A stretch of DNA of 64,000 nucleotides from NCBI GenBank assembly GCA_013339685.2, contig CM023486.1:46032955-46096954 (forward strand). The letters run 5' to 3'. This document shows positions 33,567 through 45,200 of this stretch, piece after piece (positions within the stretch are counted from its first letter, which is position 1; each line of letters opens with the position of its first letter). The stretch is from Hyalomma asiaticum. Taxonomy: Eukaryota > Arthropoda > Arachnida > Ixodida > Ixodidae. The translations under genes and the position numbers were made by a program. A model generated the notes under the pieces. The model ran no database searches. It was not told where the DNA came from and saw only the letters and a list, made by a program, of their open reading frames with translations.

Positions 33567-33808
33567 CTCCTGGCCGTTTCGTTAATGGAATGTATACAAA
33601 AATTGGTATGCCACAACATGACTGCATGAGGAACATATATGACAGGTCATAACCTGAAAATCATGAAACGCGTGTCATGAGCGGGATGATTTACATGCGA
33701 CGGTCTTGCTGCTCTCCTGGCCGTTTCGTTAATGGGATGTATACGAAAATTGGTATGGCACAATATGACTGCATGAAACGCATTGTTATCTGTCTGTCTG
33801 TCTGTCTA
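33567..33808 (-). repeat. About 1.5 inverted units of the 59-60 kb satellite, plus TCTG run
   Basis: GGCCGTTTCGTTAATGG(A/G)ATGTATAC, AATTGGTATG and CAT/ATGACTGCATGA occur twice, about 150 bases apart. They are the reverse complement of the unit at 59310-60358. A short TCTG run (about 33787-33808) closes the segment, so the satellite piece has tetranucleotide repeats on both sides. Confidence 0.8.
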
Positions 33809-34884
33809 ATTACATCGAAGCAATTGTGATTGGTTTTTTGCATTGGTAACTTCTGCATGAGTGATCACAGATAACTGCGCAACCTCATGACATGAAAATA
33901 AACAGACAGTGAAAGAGGTGTCAATGTATAAGCGCGCATGTGACACAGAACAATACCACGAAAGTTGTCAGACTCTTCAACGGCCGCATACCCTGAGAGT
34001 ATACTGTGTCTGCTTTCATGCTGTTAACGGCTACTGCTGTTTGGAGGGAAGCCTGAAGAAGTGTGGGATGACAGACAGTTTCGATCACATAGTTGCGCAA
34101 ACGCGTCAAGGATGCCGGAATGCGATACTCTTGGAACAGCGTCTCAAGTTTCTTTTCACACAGCCAGAGAAGAGCTGAGCCTTTGAACGGCATAGTGTGA
34201 AAGACCGAAATTATCTTGGGCGTATCAGAAAAGCGTTGCACAAACGGTAATCAGAAGTCAGAACCGTCTTGTACATTGACAATGTCGTATTTCTTCTGCC
34301 GTCCTGGACTTGCGACATTGTCTCTCTTGTCTGAGGATTATTTTCAGAAGCAAAGATTGCTGCTGCACGCATAGCGCTTGGTCACTAATTCCTGGAACTG
34401 TTTGTCCTTTCTTATTTTCACACCTCGACAAATCACCAGTGAAAGCATGCTGTTCGAACGTGACAGCTTGAAGTTTAATGTTATCGCAATCTCAGTATTG
34501 GCCTTAGAAAGGACCCAACAACCTTTCCGTCTACTGTGTGCCCACAATGCGAATGTGAACAAAGCGATTGCGGTTACTTAATCCTCGCGCCACTCCCAGC
34601 CGCCTCGCTGCAACAAGAGCGGCCGAGGCAATTATAGTGCTGTCGCGTGTTCTCACCTCCCCCTGAGGTGCGGAAGGAAGGATCATCCGGTGAGATCGCA
34701 GCGAGGACACCGCGCCCGAGGGAAGAGTAGAATTTCAGTCATTGCTCGAAACTGCGCTGGGAAGTTGCGACAGTTGCATTTGCCTGCCTTTATCGATTGC
34801 GTGCGTTGCGATGTATCAAAATCGATTTTCGTCTTTTGTTACCCTCCAGCCCATGTCGTGGCATTTTCCAACCACTACATAGGC
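33809..34884. other. No recognisable gene
   Basis: Frames up to 106 codons on the minus strand have no recognisable domain. No repeat body is seen. Confidence 0.5.
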
Positions 34885-35480
34885 TGGCACACCCCTGGTG
34901 TCGTGGCCGCCCAATAGATGGCAATGACAAACGTCTGGCCTTGCATGTAGATTGACACGCCCATCAACATTGCCTGCCAACGTTCCAAGACCAACTGTTT
35001 CAAGTGGACAGCATTTAAAAAAAAGTTCCTGAACACGTTCACTTGAACGTTGTCGGACGCGCGCAACATTGCAATGGTGAATCTTTTATACGATCAAAAT
35101 CGCGGACAGAGGGAAACGCTGCGTTGAAGTCGTGCCCATCGCAGCAGGCACCACTGCCGACACCACAGCCTGGGCTTTCGCGCGTCACTGGGTCTTCGAA
35201 GCCTTGAGCACGTCGTCCACATTTGCGAATAACCATGACGGGCCACTTGAACCTGCTCTTTTCGTCAGTGTAAACCGGTTATTTGGCGCGACGATTGGCG
35301 ATAGGCACGACTGGAAAGTCGGCCCATGATATCCAGAGCAATGATGGCATGGTGGATCGTTTTCACCGCCAGCTGAAAGCGTATACAACATTATTTTGTT
35401 GCTCGGCCTGTTAGGGCATACTTTGAGGAAGCAATGCAACCCAGCCTTCGCAAGACCCGTGCGCACGAAGAGGGAGCTTC
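34885..35480 (+). pseudogene. Ty3/gypsy integrase remnant
   Basis: In several frames, in the expected order, the DNA reads as an integrase. First come HTPGVVAAQ and NVWPCM, then CQRSK, the end of an HHCC-type zinc domain (34890-35000). The catalytic-core remnant is TTADTTAWAFARHWVFEALSTS, with NNHDGPLEPALFVSVNRL where TDRGxQFES is usual (35145-35285). Then come NDGMVDRFHRQLKA (35343-35385), the core end of NGMVERFHRQLK type, and LLGL with RPVRTKREL to 35480. Stops (e.g. the TAG after VVAAQ) and at least two frameshifts are present. The core Asp is present in altered context. No LTRs, protease or RT are found nearby. Confidence 0.72.
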
Positions 35481-35558
35481 ATGAACACACATGCTCTACG
35501 AGTTAAAAGTTAAATGAACGCGTGAAACCGGCCCATATAATGAGGACCCTAACCAGCT

Positions 35559-35794
35559 TGATTGATTTGTGGGGTTTTACGTCCCAAAAGCAGCCGTGAT
35601 TATGAGAGACGCCGTAGTGGAGGTTCCCGGTAATTTTAACCACCTGGAGTTCTTTAATGTGCGCCGACATCGCACAGTGTACGGGCCTCAACATTTCATC
35701 ACGATCGAAATGCAGCAGCCGCGGCCGGGATTCGATCCCGCGACCTTCGGATCAGTAGCCAAATACCATAGCCACTAGACCACCGTGGCGGGGC
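35559..35794 (-). mobile_element. Ruka-like SINE, full length, with target-site duplication
   Basis: On the minus strand it runs from GCCCCGCCACGGTGGTCTAG through the B box GGGATCGAATCCC to the conserved tail ending CCCCACAAATCAATCAA. It is flanked by ACCCTAACCAGCT (35546-35558) and ACCATAACCAGCT (35795-35807), a 13-bp duplication with one mismatch. Confidence 0.92.
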
Positions 35795-35934
35795 ACCATA
35801 ACCAGCTGTGTCTCGAATCCTGGCACTTCTCCTATGAGAAGCGAAAGATGCAGTAACTTTGTACCGAAAAACATGTTGTCAAGCCGCGGTAGTGACGGTG
35901 CTTGGGTGCTGAACACAGAGACTACAGCTCCAGC

Positions 35935-36110
35935 TTCGACCACGGCGGTCGCATTTTCGATCGAGCCGAAAATGCCACAGGCTCAAATACTGTGCGGTGT
36001 CAGTGGACGTCAAAGAACCACAGGCGGTCTAAATTTCCGAAGCCCACCACAACGGCGTGCCTCATAGTGATTTCGCGGTTTTGGCACGCAACAATCGCAA
36101 GAGTTTTTAT
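35935..36110 (+). mobile_element. Ruka-like SINE, partial and diverged
   Basis: The 5' tRNA part is missing. Body pieces are CACGGCGGTCGCATTTTCGAT, CTGTGCGGTGTCAGTG, AAAGAACCACAGGCGGTC and GGTTTTGGCACG. It belongs to a more diverged copy or subfamily. Confidence 0.7.
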
Positions 36111-36404
36111 TATTTTTGAACAATACGCAGCGGGATGGGCACTGCCAAGTGGTATGCGCAACATTGGGCCCATTCACTGAGATATTTTTAACACACGTTC
36201 TAGGCAAGTCGTTAAGTGAGGATAAATGTGGTGAACACGATCCGAGCGCTCCTCGCAGACGCGCCGACTAAGCCACAGCCAGATTCGCTTATAGACGAAT
36301 GTATATAAGGCTTATGGCTAGTGCGATTTTGGGCTGCAACACGAACAATTTCCCAGTGTTGTGTGCCGTGACCTCAAACTCGCACCGACATCGCACGTCA
36401 TCGT

Positions 36405-36522
36405 GCTTTGTCAGTGCACGTTGAATAACCCCAGGTGCTCAATATTTCCGGAGACCTCAACTACGGCGTCATCATGATCATAGATGGTTTTGGGACGTGA
36501 AACGCCAGCAATCAATTAATCA
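36405..36522 (+). mobile_element. Ruka-like SINE 3' fragment
   Basis: TGTCAGTGCACGTTGAATAACCCC, a CTCAATATTTCCGGAG segment and TTTTGGGACGTGAAACGCC match the SINE's 3' half, followed by AATCAATTAATCA. Confidence 0.75.
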
Positions 36523-36524
36523 CC

Positions 36525-36625
36525 TTCGTAGCACCGTTTGGTGAGCATTGTACACGTTATCCTAAGGTCATGGGTTCGGTCCCTACCGAAGGAAGGTGTA
36601 TTTATTTGTCCACTTTAGTTCCTTC
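36525..36625 (+). repeat. tRNA-like SINE head (degenerate)
   Basis: CATGGGTTCGGTCCCTACC (about 36569) is a good B box, and the sequence 35-50 bases upstream weakly resembles an A box. A CT-rich stretch follows. Probably a relic of another tRNA-derived SINE rather than a tRNA gene. Confidence 0.4.
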
Positions 36626-36679
36626 CCACCCATTCCATAATTAATATCGTACAATTAAATGTACGAGAGTGTCCCCTAT

Positions 36680-36747
<68 letters not shown>
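36680..36747 (+). repeat. (CT)n-(AT)n compound microsatellite
   Basis: A CT run of about 26 bases passes into an AT run of about 40 bases. A smaller AT/AG compound run lies at 36845-36880. Confidence 0.95.
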
Positions 36748-36748
<1 letters not shown>

Positions 36749-36880
36749 CAAAGAAGGGAATCGCCAGGTTAACAATATAACTAATCGTGTGATTCTCTTC
36801 TGTTGAAAATATTTATTCGGGCTCAGGGAAATCTTCTTTCCGAACTATATATATATATATATATACAGAGAGAGAGAGAA

Positions 36881-37456
36881 ATGTGTGTGTGTTTCATAAA
36901 CTTTCTGTTGAGGTTGAGTGCGGCGCTGTTTGTCTTCTTTCTTGTGCTCTGTTCACATTTAGAAGTGAACGCACACAAAGTCGCCCAACTTGCCCATTTT
37001 GGTAAAATAACTTTCATTCACACCAGCGCGCTACCAAGGGCATGTGGCAACTGCCTACAGTACGCCATTTTCTCTTGCCTAAAGCGGTTATGCTCAAACA
37101 ACTTACTGCTCCTTTTCGATTACCCATGCCATCGGCGCAGCCATGATTATACGGACGCACGCACGAACATACACAAAGTATATAGGGCCGTTCTGCGAGG
37201 CTATTGTATATACATGGTGACACCAAGCGGTAAAGAAAAAAAGAAAACAGACGACCTGGCGTTGTGGGGTCTGATACGCAGAGCAGAACAGATGAGCAAA
37301 TATAGCTCGAAGGTTCCGATCGATATCCTCGCGATATTATTCGAGTTTACCCGGTGGTCCGCGCCTCACAAATACTGTAGGCATTTCGGTAGTGTATTTC
37401 CTTTAGAAAATTATGACTGGACGCCTGGTTCCTTCGTCCTCAACAGTGACAAGTGA
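36881..37456 (+). CDS. Hypothetical open frame with signal-peptide-like start (doubtful)
   Basis: The frame is also open upstream through the AT/AG microsatellite to an ATG at 36803 (217 codons). The ATG at 36881 gives 191 residues and begins with a basic and then strongly hydrophobic stretch (FLLRLSAALFVFFLVLC) and a plausible cleavage after VNA. A Cys-containing region (CGNCLQYAIFSCLKRLC) and a Lys-rich patch follow. I recognise no family. No poly(A) signal, homologous copy or splice context supports it, and a chance frame in a 64-kb window is the simpler explanation. If real it would be a secreted protein. Confidence 0.15.
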   Translation: MCVCFINFLLRLSAALFVFFLVLCSHLEVNAHKVAQLAHFGKITFIHTSALPRACGNCLQYAIFSCLKRLCSNNLLLLFDYPCHRRSHDYTDARTNIHKVYRAVLRGYCIYMVTPSGKEKKKTDDLALWGLIRRAEQMSKYSSKVPIDILAILFEFTRWSAPHKYCRHFGSVFPLENYDWTPGSFVLNSDK

Positions 37457-37457
37457 T

Positions 37458-37800
37458 TACCCCTGACACACGGACACTCTACAGCCCTTTGGAAGATGGA
37501 TAGCCTACTGCGGGGACGTACATGTGAGGTATGAGCTAAAACGCGTTGTCCCGCGTCCCCGTTCCTTTCTTCATGAGCGCAACATGCGTCATTCAGTTAT
37601 GGATGCACTCAAGCTCTCCGCCTTTATTGGCTCTCTGCATGTCAGGAGGTCCTTCGTCTGCCTCTTTATTGGATCCCGTCGTTGGGCTAAGCGTACCACG
37701 TGCTTCGTTTCTGTCTTCTACAACAACTCTACCATCGCACGACCTTCGCTGGCGCCGTGTATGACATGCACGCCTTTATGACTAGTCCGATCATGGCGGG
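37458..37800 (+). repeat. Possible left end of a second Harbinger-like MITE
   Basis: TACCCCTGACACACGGACA (about 37458-37477) resembles the terminal repeat of the MITE at 25508 (TACCCCTGTCACACGGGCA). No matching right end is seen, so the element would be truncated. The right limit given is arbitrary. Confidence 0.4.
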
Positions 37801-39971
37801 AATGGCAGGACATTTTTTTATCGGTTATACCTGAGCCAAATTTCCGCTGGCAGTGTTACATAAAACTTTCTTGATAGCACGCAAAGAAAAACAAACATGA
37901 GAAAAGAAAAATGGTTGCTACACAAGAACAAATGTTCGTATAGAAAGGTCGCAACAGAGGCACCGGACATATGGTAAGGCAACATAAGTCCGTAACGCCA
38001 TTTTAATACCCCCGGCAAGGAAGTTCCGAGCACAAGAAAATGCACTGCCATAAAAAGTACCAGGCATGTTGTGTTAAGAATCATCCTATAAAAAATTGTG
38101 CGCTTGTGTAACACTGTCTTAAATGTCAAGGACTATGTGGCCTGATCTCGCTTGAAGAATATGATTTTATGGCTTTCACAACGGAGGTAACTTAATTCTG
38201 CGTGGCGACTGAGTTTCGTACGCGAATAGCTAAGACATGGCATCTCTAGCGGTGACTCTGTGTTAAGATAGGAAGAGGAGCTAGTTAGGTTTGATACACA
38301 CTCGATTATCAGCGCAAAAACAGTCGAACACACGGGAAGAACAAAGGACCAGCGTTGACTACAAAGGACTTGGCGTGTGCCTTCTCTCCATCTTCCGCCC
38401 CAGGAATCGGCATTGCGTTAAACACGTGAAAACACGACGTGGATTTAGCTGCTTCCAGGCCTTCGCCATAACTGGGGTCAGACTCATACGCTTCTTTTAC
38501 TTGGTCACTTCGTCTTGAGCACTACTTGAGCTATAGGAATACGCAAGAGAGATAGTACATATCGGCTTAAGCTTCTAATGCATTCCTTCACCCTTTTATA
38601 TTGTTCGAATTTGGACAATAAATGCTTCGTGAACAGTAGGAAATCTGAAAGTGAAGCGTTGATTTTTGTAACTTCCTGTTTCTTGGAGAAGTTGAGGTAC
38701 TGCACAATTTTAGTTACTGTTCTGGGGTTGCCCCATTAAATTATTTATTACAACTACGTGTGAGGTATGCAAACAGACGACCAAATGATCTCATTTTCTT
38801 TCGTCGCTGTCACCAGCCCTTGCTCTTTTCTGTCATTAGTACAGCGGCCCATATTTCCTACATATATGACTTCCACTGCAAAGGATGATTTCTTATTCCG
38901 AGCTGTATGTGCTGCGTGCTAGATGTATAATGACTTAAAAAGTAAGTGGCATCTTTGATGTTGATCTTTGATGTTGATGTTTGATCTTTGAGTGGCATCT
39001 TTGATGTTGTGGCGTAGACAGACCTACGCGGGAGCGTGTGTTTTTCCTTCCACGGAGTAAAATGCAAAGAGGAAACCAGGATCTGGCAGCTACCTTTTCA
39101 AGTAGACGGACACTTTCTTTTTTCCAAAATCCCCCATAATTTCAGGTTTACGCAGCTTTCGCCGAAACGGTGGAACTGTTTTTTTACATTTTTATTCGGA
39201 GCTTTGGGGGAAGAGGGTACGCATATTGCCAGACTATTAGCTCTAGCGTTAGCAAAAGTGACAGCCGAACAATGCAATAATAGAGTTGCCGTTGAGACTT
39301 CCCTGGTTATTGTAAGCACGTCGTCGGGGAGGGGGTCTGCAAAGGAGATTGCCCACATGAATATTAAACTCTCTACAGGATTTCAAGTAATGGAAGAAAC
39401 AGCTTTGATTTTTCAGTGTGAACACAATACATATTGAACACAATACACCGATTCTATTCTTTTCTCCTCCCTGTCACGTACAAAAATAACGTAAGCGATG
39501 TTACCGATGTAGATTGCCTGATGACGTCATTGTTAAACTGCAATTGTACATGCCTATTCCTCGGTTCTTTTTGTTTTTGCATCTTTGACACGTGTTTCTA
39601 TGCGGCGCAAGGGTACCTGCATGCCCCGCATGAATGTTTTAGCCTTCTCACAGCTGTTCGCAGGGATACTTCTAAATAGCGTGCTCCTTACCAGCAGGTC
39701 AATGTCAACGCGCAGTTTTCTCGTTTGTATCTACCCACCTGCAAGCGCAATTTATTTCTGGGGTCCCTTAAAAGCTACAAATTTTGCCGGTGGCGGCGCA
39801 GATACTGCAGAAAGCGTTTTGTGTGCCACCGAACATTCATGGCAAAGTAGTGTAACATGAAGATGCACGCCACCTACCTACCAACCTACCCACTCCCCTG
39901 GCACCCTTTTCCTCGCATTAAAATTAAAAATAAGCACAGTTAACTGTTATCCAAATCAAGCCAGTCCAGTG
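37801..39971. other. No recognisable gene
   Basis: A small tandem repeat of GATCTTTGATGTT/GGCATCTTTGATGTT units lies at 38945-39010. CAGTCGAACACACGGGAAGAAC at about 38325 may be a scrap of a terminal repeat. Otherwise unassigned. Confidence 0.5.
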
Positions 39972-39983
39972 ATAAATAGTACT

Positions 39984-40157
39984 GATGATGGATTTGTGGG
40001 GTTTAACGTCCCAAAACTACCTCTCATTATGAGAGCGCCGTAATGGAAGGCTCCGAAGGTTTTGACCACCTGGGGTTCTTTAACGTGCACTGACATCGCA
40101 CAGCACACGGGCCTCAACATTTCGCTTCCATCGAAATGCAGCCGCCACCGGCGGGAT
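39984..40157 (-). mobile_element. Ruka-like SINE, 5'-truncated, with perfect 12-bp duplication
   Basis: Minus-strand SINE body from the CGGCTGCATTTCGATGGAAG region to the tail GGGACGTTAAACCCCACAAA. ATAAATAGTACT flanks it at 39972-39983 and 40158-40169. The tRNA-like head was lost at insertion. Confidence 0.93.
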
Positions 40158-40169
40158 ATAAATAGTACT

Positions 40170-41213
40170 AACAAAACAGCAAATGCAGCACTGTATACCG
40201 CCAACTATATATGCTTGGATGTTCCGTTAATGATATCATTATATGTTTGGCCATTGGACGCTAATTACGATTGTTCAATTTCTTTCCTCGCTGCGATAAT
40301 CTTCTGCGCATGCGTATTCAGCAGTGAATGTTTATTCTCTTTTCTGGTCCACTGTGGGCCACCTAAAGCAGTCAGGAAGTGGCTTCCGCGATGTCCACAG
40401 CTCCCTCACGGAGCGGGGCTGTGTGACGAGGATGAGGGCTCAGGTAAGCATCCGCTAACTGCAGCCCAGGAATAATGAAGCGGTGTCACGCAAATGATTC
40501 TATAATCAATAAACCTCTTGTGGACACTGAAAATGTCAACTGGTCGAGCTAATCTGTGATGCCTAGGACTATTCTACCCCTTTTTTTCCAGAACAGATGG
40601 TATTGAATGCAGGCGTGCAAAGTGCTACTCCATGCAGTCACCGAGCCCTACTTCATCGTCTTTCTCACGGTGTGAAGGCAAGCGTCATAACCACTAGGCT
40701 GTACAGCCGCACTTACAGAACGCAAATTCATGGGAAACACGTCAGTGTGGTGTGCCCGTGATCGTAACACAACTGAAAAAGAAGAAACTTGCTAGGGACG
40801 CTTCATTTATGTATTTCATAAGAGTTAGGGTACAGCCACGAGCCTTCCGCTACTTTTCGTGGAAACTACCGAGAAGTTGGCTCGCACTCTCCTGGGAGAC
40901 TTATGTTAATTGTGATAAACCAGGCCAATTGGCACTTGCGCGCGTGAGCAAGTTCATGTAAACGGTAGGAGGCAGCGCACAGATGGCATGACACTTCCAC
41001 GCCGGTTCAGCCTCTTCCACACCGTGGAAGAACCGCCCGACAAGGAAGCCTTCGCTCAACACACACGACGGATACACGCAGGAGGAAGGCAAGACAGAAA
41101 TGCCTTCCTTGAATACTACCGATACAGAAAGGACTTTGATGAAAACTAGCGATACAGAAACATTTCGCCGCGAAGGGGCGGCCGACAGCCCGACTTTTGG
41201 GCGGTCTCACGTC
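40170..41213. other. No recognisable gene; one tRNA-like scrap
   Basis: On the minus strand near 40640-40715, ACAGCCTAGTGGTTATGACGC resembles an A box but no good B box follows. The rest is unassigned. Confidence 0.4.
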
Positions 41214-41262
41214 TAAAGTCCCTAGATCTTTTTTTCACGGAAAAAAATATCTAGGGACTTTA
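41214..41262. repeat. Hairpin with perfect 14-bp arms
   Basis: TAAAGTCCCTAGAT (41214-41227) is perfectly complementary to ATCTAGGGACTTTA (41249-41262). Between them a T run and an A run can extend the stem. It could be a fold-back repeat end. Its palindromic shape does not fit a conventional terminator in a eukaryote. Confidence 0.75.
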
Positions 41263-41469
41263 CTCACGTCGAACAAGTGGTTGGGTTTTGCGAGCGCCCG
41301 AAATGATGTTACTACACAGAACTGTTCGAAAGAACACTGCTGACCTTGGTGTCAGCGTTTTCTGGTGGCATCGTTCATTAGTATCGTCCGCGCGTACTGT
41401 AACCTGGCTGAACAGCGTGGCGACGGTAGTGCCGCCAGTATTGCCCGACTAGAATGGAGGTTTACAAAG

Positions 41470-41606
41470 CATACATACATACATACATACATACATACAT
41501 ACATACATACATACATACATACATACATACATACATACATACATACATACATACATACATACATACATACATACATACATACATACATACATACATACAT
41601 ACATAA
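41470..41606 (+). repeat. (ACAT)n microsatellite
   Basis: About 34 perfect ACAT units. The long tyrosine/histidine- or cysteine/methionine-rich frames through it are artefacts. Confidence 0.97.
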
Positions 41607-41644
41607 TCTCCTTGTACCCGCCATGGTAAATTGGCTAGTTTTGG

Positions 41645-41742
41645 CTTGCGCAGCTCGAGTTGGCGCAATCGAATCCAAACCACGGCGGTCACATATTCAG
41701 GGGAAGGGGGGCTAAATGCAAGAAACACCCGCGTACTTATAC
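41645..41742 (+). mobile_element. SINE fragment, variant with AAATGCAAGAAACACCCG body
   Basis: ATCGAATCCAAACCACGGCGG (diverged B-box/body junction) is followed by AAATGCAAGAAACACCCGCG and GTACTTA. This is the variant body also seen at 56645. Truncated at the 3' side, where LINE sequence begins. Confidence 0.6.
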
Positions 41743-41744
41743 TG

Positions 41745-42275
41745 GCCCAGCTTTGGCACAGCTTTGACCAAGTACACAAGCGTAAATACCTAGGCTTAAC
41801 AATAGCATCAGACTTAAAGTAGGAGGAGCTATTAATCACATTACTTCATCTACTTCCATGCAAAAATTATTTTTCTGCGCAGAACACTTCAACTGGCACC
41901 CTCGTCAACAAAGCTCTTAGCCTACAAAACATTCGCGAGGCCGATTCTTGAATACTGAAATACTGTGTGGTTTCCTCATACTAACATAAAGAAAATAGAA
42001 GCAGTACAAGGGAAGGCCATACCGTTCATGCTCAACAAATTTAAACGCGAGGATTCACCGACTAACCTTTTAGGTATTTCTGGACTTATGCTAGAAGCAC
42101 GAGGAAAACAGGCGCGTTTAAATCTTCTTTACCAAATCCTGCATAACTATTTTAAAATGGATATTTCAAATTCTCTTTCTTACAAACACAAACTACCAGG
42201 CACAAAGAAGCACATTAGTAAAGTACAAATGCAACAGTAATGTGTTAAAATATTCCTTTTTTCCGGTTGCTATCC
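41745..42275 (+). pseudogene. CR1-like LINE ORF2 C-terminal fragment (part 1)
   Basis: After the YADD region (absent) the reading gives KYLGLTIASDLKW near 41790, LEYCNTVW-type sequence near 41950, KIEAVQGKAIPFMLNKF near 41995, then LARLNLLYQI-type sequence. It ends with NVLKYSFFP at about 42241-42264. Stops are frequent. The frame is interrupted by the RTE insertion at about 42276 and continues at 45576 (IREWN). The wording parallels the ORF2 C-terminus of the intact LINE at 9538-12276. Confidence 0.78.
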
Positions 42276-45200
42276 ACATCGGCGACCCGGCCACTCAGAA
42301 GACTTGGCCACGCTTTCGTAGCAGACCGAATGGTCCCGAGTTCGAATCCTCGAGTGCCTGTGTCTTCTTTCTTTCTTTCTTTTCCTCTTTCTGATCTTTT
42401 TTTTTCTTTGCATCTTCTTTCGTCTCTTCTGCTTCCCTTTAACATTTACACCCTCGCCTGACTTTACCATACAATTCAACATCTCTGAAAGAACTCTCCC
42501 CAACGGAGCATTTGGACAAAGATGCATGCGGGCTTTCACCACCACCATGCCTCATCTGCTTAACTCAACTACACACCAGAACAGGAACTGGCCTCCCTGG
42601 TGCAACACCATGGCCAACACCTCCCAAGTGACCGAGCCATTCGAACCCTGGACCTACGACAGAGACATCAACGGAGCTTCTAGCCGCGGATGCGACCACA
42701 CGGGGATACGAACAAAAGACTCAGAAAGCCTCTGGACTCGGACAGGCCACCATTGTACATTAAACATAGCGACTCTTAACACGCGAACTCTTTCAAGTGA
42801 AGCTAGACTAGCTGAACTACTAGAAGAATTAAGGGTCATTAATTGGGATATCAATGGCCTTAGCGAGGTTAGGAAACCAGGAGAAGGATAGTTATCGCTT
42901 AATGAAGGGCATGTTTTCTGCTACAGAGGACTGCCAGAGAAGCGCGAATACGGCGTGGGATTCCTCATACACAAAAACATGGCAGGTAACATTGAATAAT
43001 TCTATAGCGTCAATGAAATAGTAGCAGGTATCGTGATAAAATTAAATAGGCGATACAAACTAAAACTAATACAATGTTATGCACCAACGACCTGTCACAA
43101 TGACGAAGCTGCAGAACAGCTTTATGAGGATGTAGAAACGGCAATGAACGATGTACACACCCAATATACAACTGCTATGGTGGACTTCAAAGCGAAAATA
43201 GGAAAGAAACTACGAGAACAGGCGATCGGGAACTACGGCGAAGGTGATAGAAATAGCAGAGGAGAGATGCTAGTAAAATTCGCAGAACGAAATCACCTCC
43301 GTGTTATAATACTTTAAAAACGTAAGAAGAGAAAGTGGACTTGGAAAAGCCCCAACGGAGGAACGAAAAACAAAATAGATTTCATAATGTGCAGTGATCC
43401 TGGTATAGTAGAAGACACGGAAGTGGTTAATAAGACCAGAATTATTGACCACAGGCTAATAAGGGCGAAGATAACCCACAATCTAAAGCGAACAAGGACA
43501 AAGTCAATCACCCGGTAGCAGGCCAACCTCGATGTCGTCAGGGCGAAGTCAGAAGAATTTAGAATTGGACTTAAGAACAAGTATGAGGCTCTAGGACAGG
43601 AACAAAATGAGGACAGAGAAGATGAGCGAAGACATTACTAAGCTAATCACCGAAGCAGCGATCGAAGTAGGGGGCGAAGCACTGAGACAAGACGTAAATA
43701 AGCTCTCTGAATCTACTAAAAATTTAATCAAACATCGCCAACAGATAAAAATAACTAACTCAAGAGATAGGATAGAATTTGCCGAGCTATCTAAGCTCAT
43801 CAACAAAAGTAGAGTCAGGGACATACGTAACCGTAACCTGAAAGAAATAGAAGCAGCCGTCAAAAAATGAGTCAGCACCAAAACCACTAAAAGGAGGCTT
43901 GGTGCGGGAAAGAACCTAATGCATGCAGTGAAAGATAGGCAGGGCAACACCGTTATTAACTTCAATGATATAGCTAAGGTGGCCGAGAAGTTCTATTCTG
44001 AACTATACAGCTCAAATACAAGTCTCCCCACCCTGAGGGTAATAAATGTCGATCAGGACACCGAAATTCCATGCGTCACTGCGGACGAGGTAAGAAAAGC
44101 AATGCAGGGCATGTCCCACGGAAAAGCGGCTGGAGAAGACGGCGTAACCGCCGACTTGATCAAAGACTGGAGGAGACTTCCTAACTAGAAAGCTCGCGAC
44201 ACTATACACACAATGCCTCAAAACTTCAAATGTACCAGTCAGCTGGGGAAACGCAAATATTCTTCTATTGCATAACAATGGAGATGTTAAAGACTTGAGG
44301 AATTAACTACAGGCCGATCAGTCTACTCTCAGCACTTTACAAAATCTTTACAGAGGTTATCTCAAGCAGACTAAGGGCCACACTTGAATTCAATCAACCA
44401 AGAGAGCAAGCAAGGTTCAGGAAAGCATACTCCGCCAAAGACCACCTCCATGTGATCAATCAAGTAATCGAGAAGCCCGCGGAATACAACAAACCCGTCT
44501 ATATTGATTTCATAGACTACGAAAAGGCTTTCGACTCGGTAGAGATACCAGCAGTTCTCGAGGCATTACGTCGACAGAGAATATGCGTTAACTACGGAAA
44601 CACAATAGCCAACATCTATAACGATTCTACAGCCACCGTACTCCTCCTTAAGAAAAGCAGAAAGATCCCAATACAGAAAGGTGTCAGACAAGGAGATACA
44701 ATTTCTCCTATGGTGTTCACTACACGTTTGGAAGAAATCTTCAAAAGACTAGACTGGGACGAGACAGGGCTAAGGATTAACGGCGAATATCTAAGTAACT
44801 TACGATTTGCAGACGACGTAGTACTCTTTAGCAATAATGGCGACGAACTGCAAAAGATGATTGAAGACTTCATCCGAGAAAGCTCTTAGGTAGGATTTAG
44901 GATGAACATGCCGAAAACAAAGGTAATGCTAAGTGGCACGGCGAAAAAACGTGGCTTCACGATCGGAAACCAGACATTAGAAGTCGTAGAAGAATACCTA
45001 TATCTAGGACAGCTACTGACACGAAAACCAGCCTATATAAAAAGAAATCTACGGTAGAATACGCGTGGGATGGTACGTGTACGGGAAACATTCCCAACTC
45101 ATGAAAGGAAATCTGCCGCTATCACTCAAGCGGAAGCTATATAACTACTGCATTTTGCCAGTGCTGACACATGGGGCAGAAACTTGGAGAATTACGAAGA

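Noticed and set aside
35132..35329. 65-codon frame as a separate small gene
   Set aside because: It is the core part of the gypsy integrase remnant.
41352..41839. Frames of 108-125 codons rich in Cys-Met-Tyr-Val or His-Thr-Tyr-Ile
   Set aside because: Pure translation of the ACAT microsatellite.
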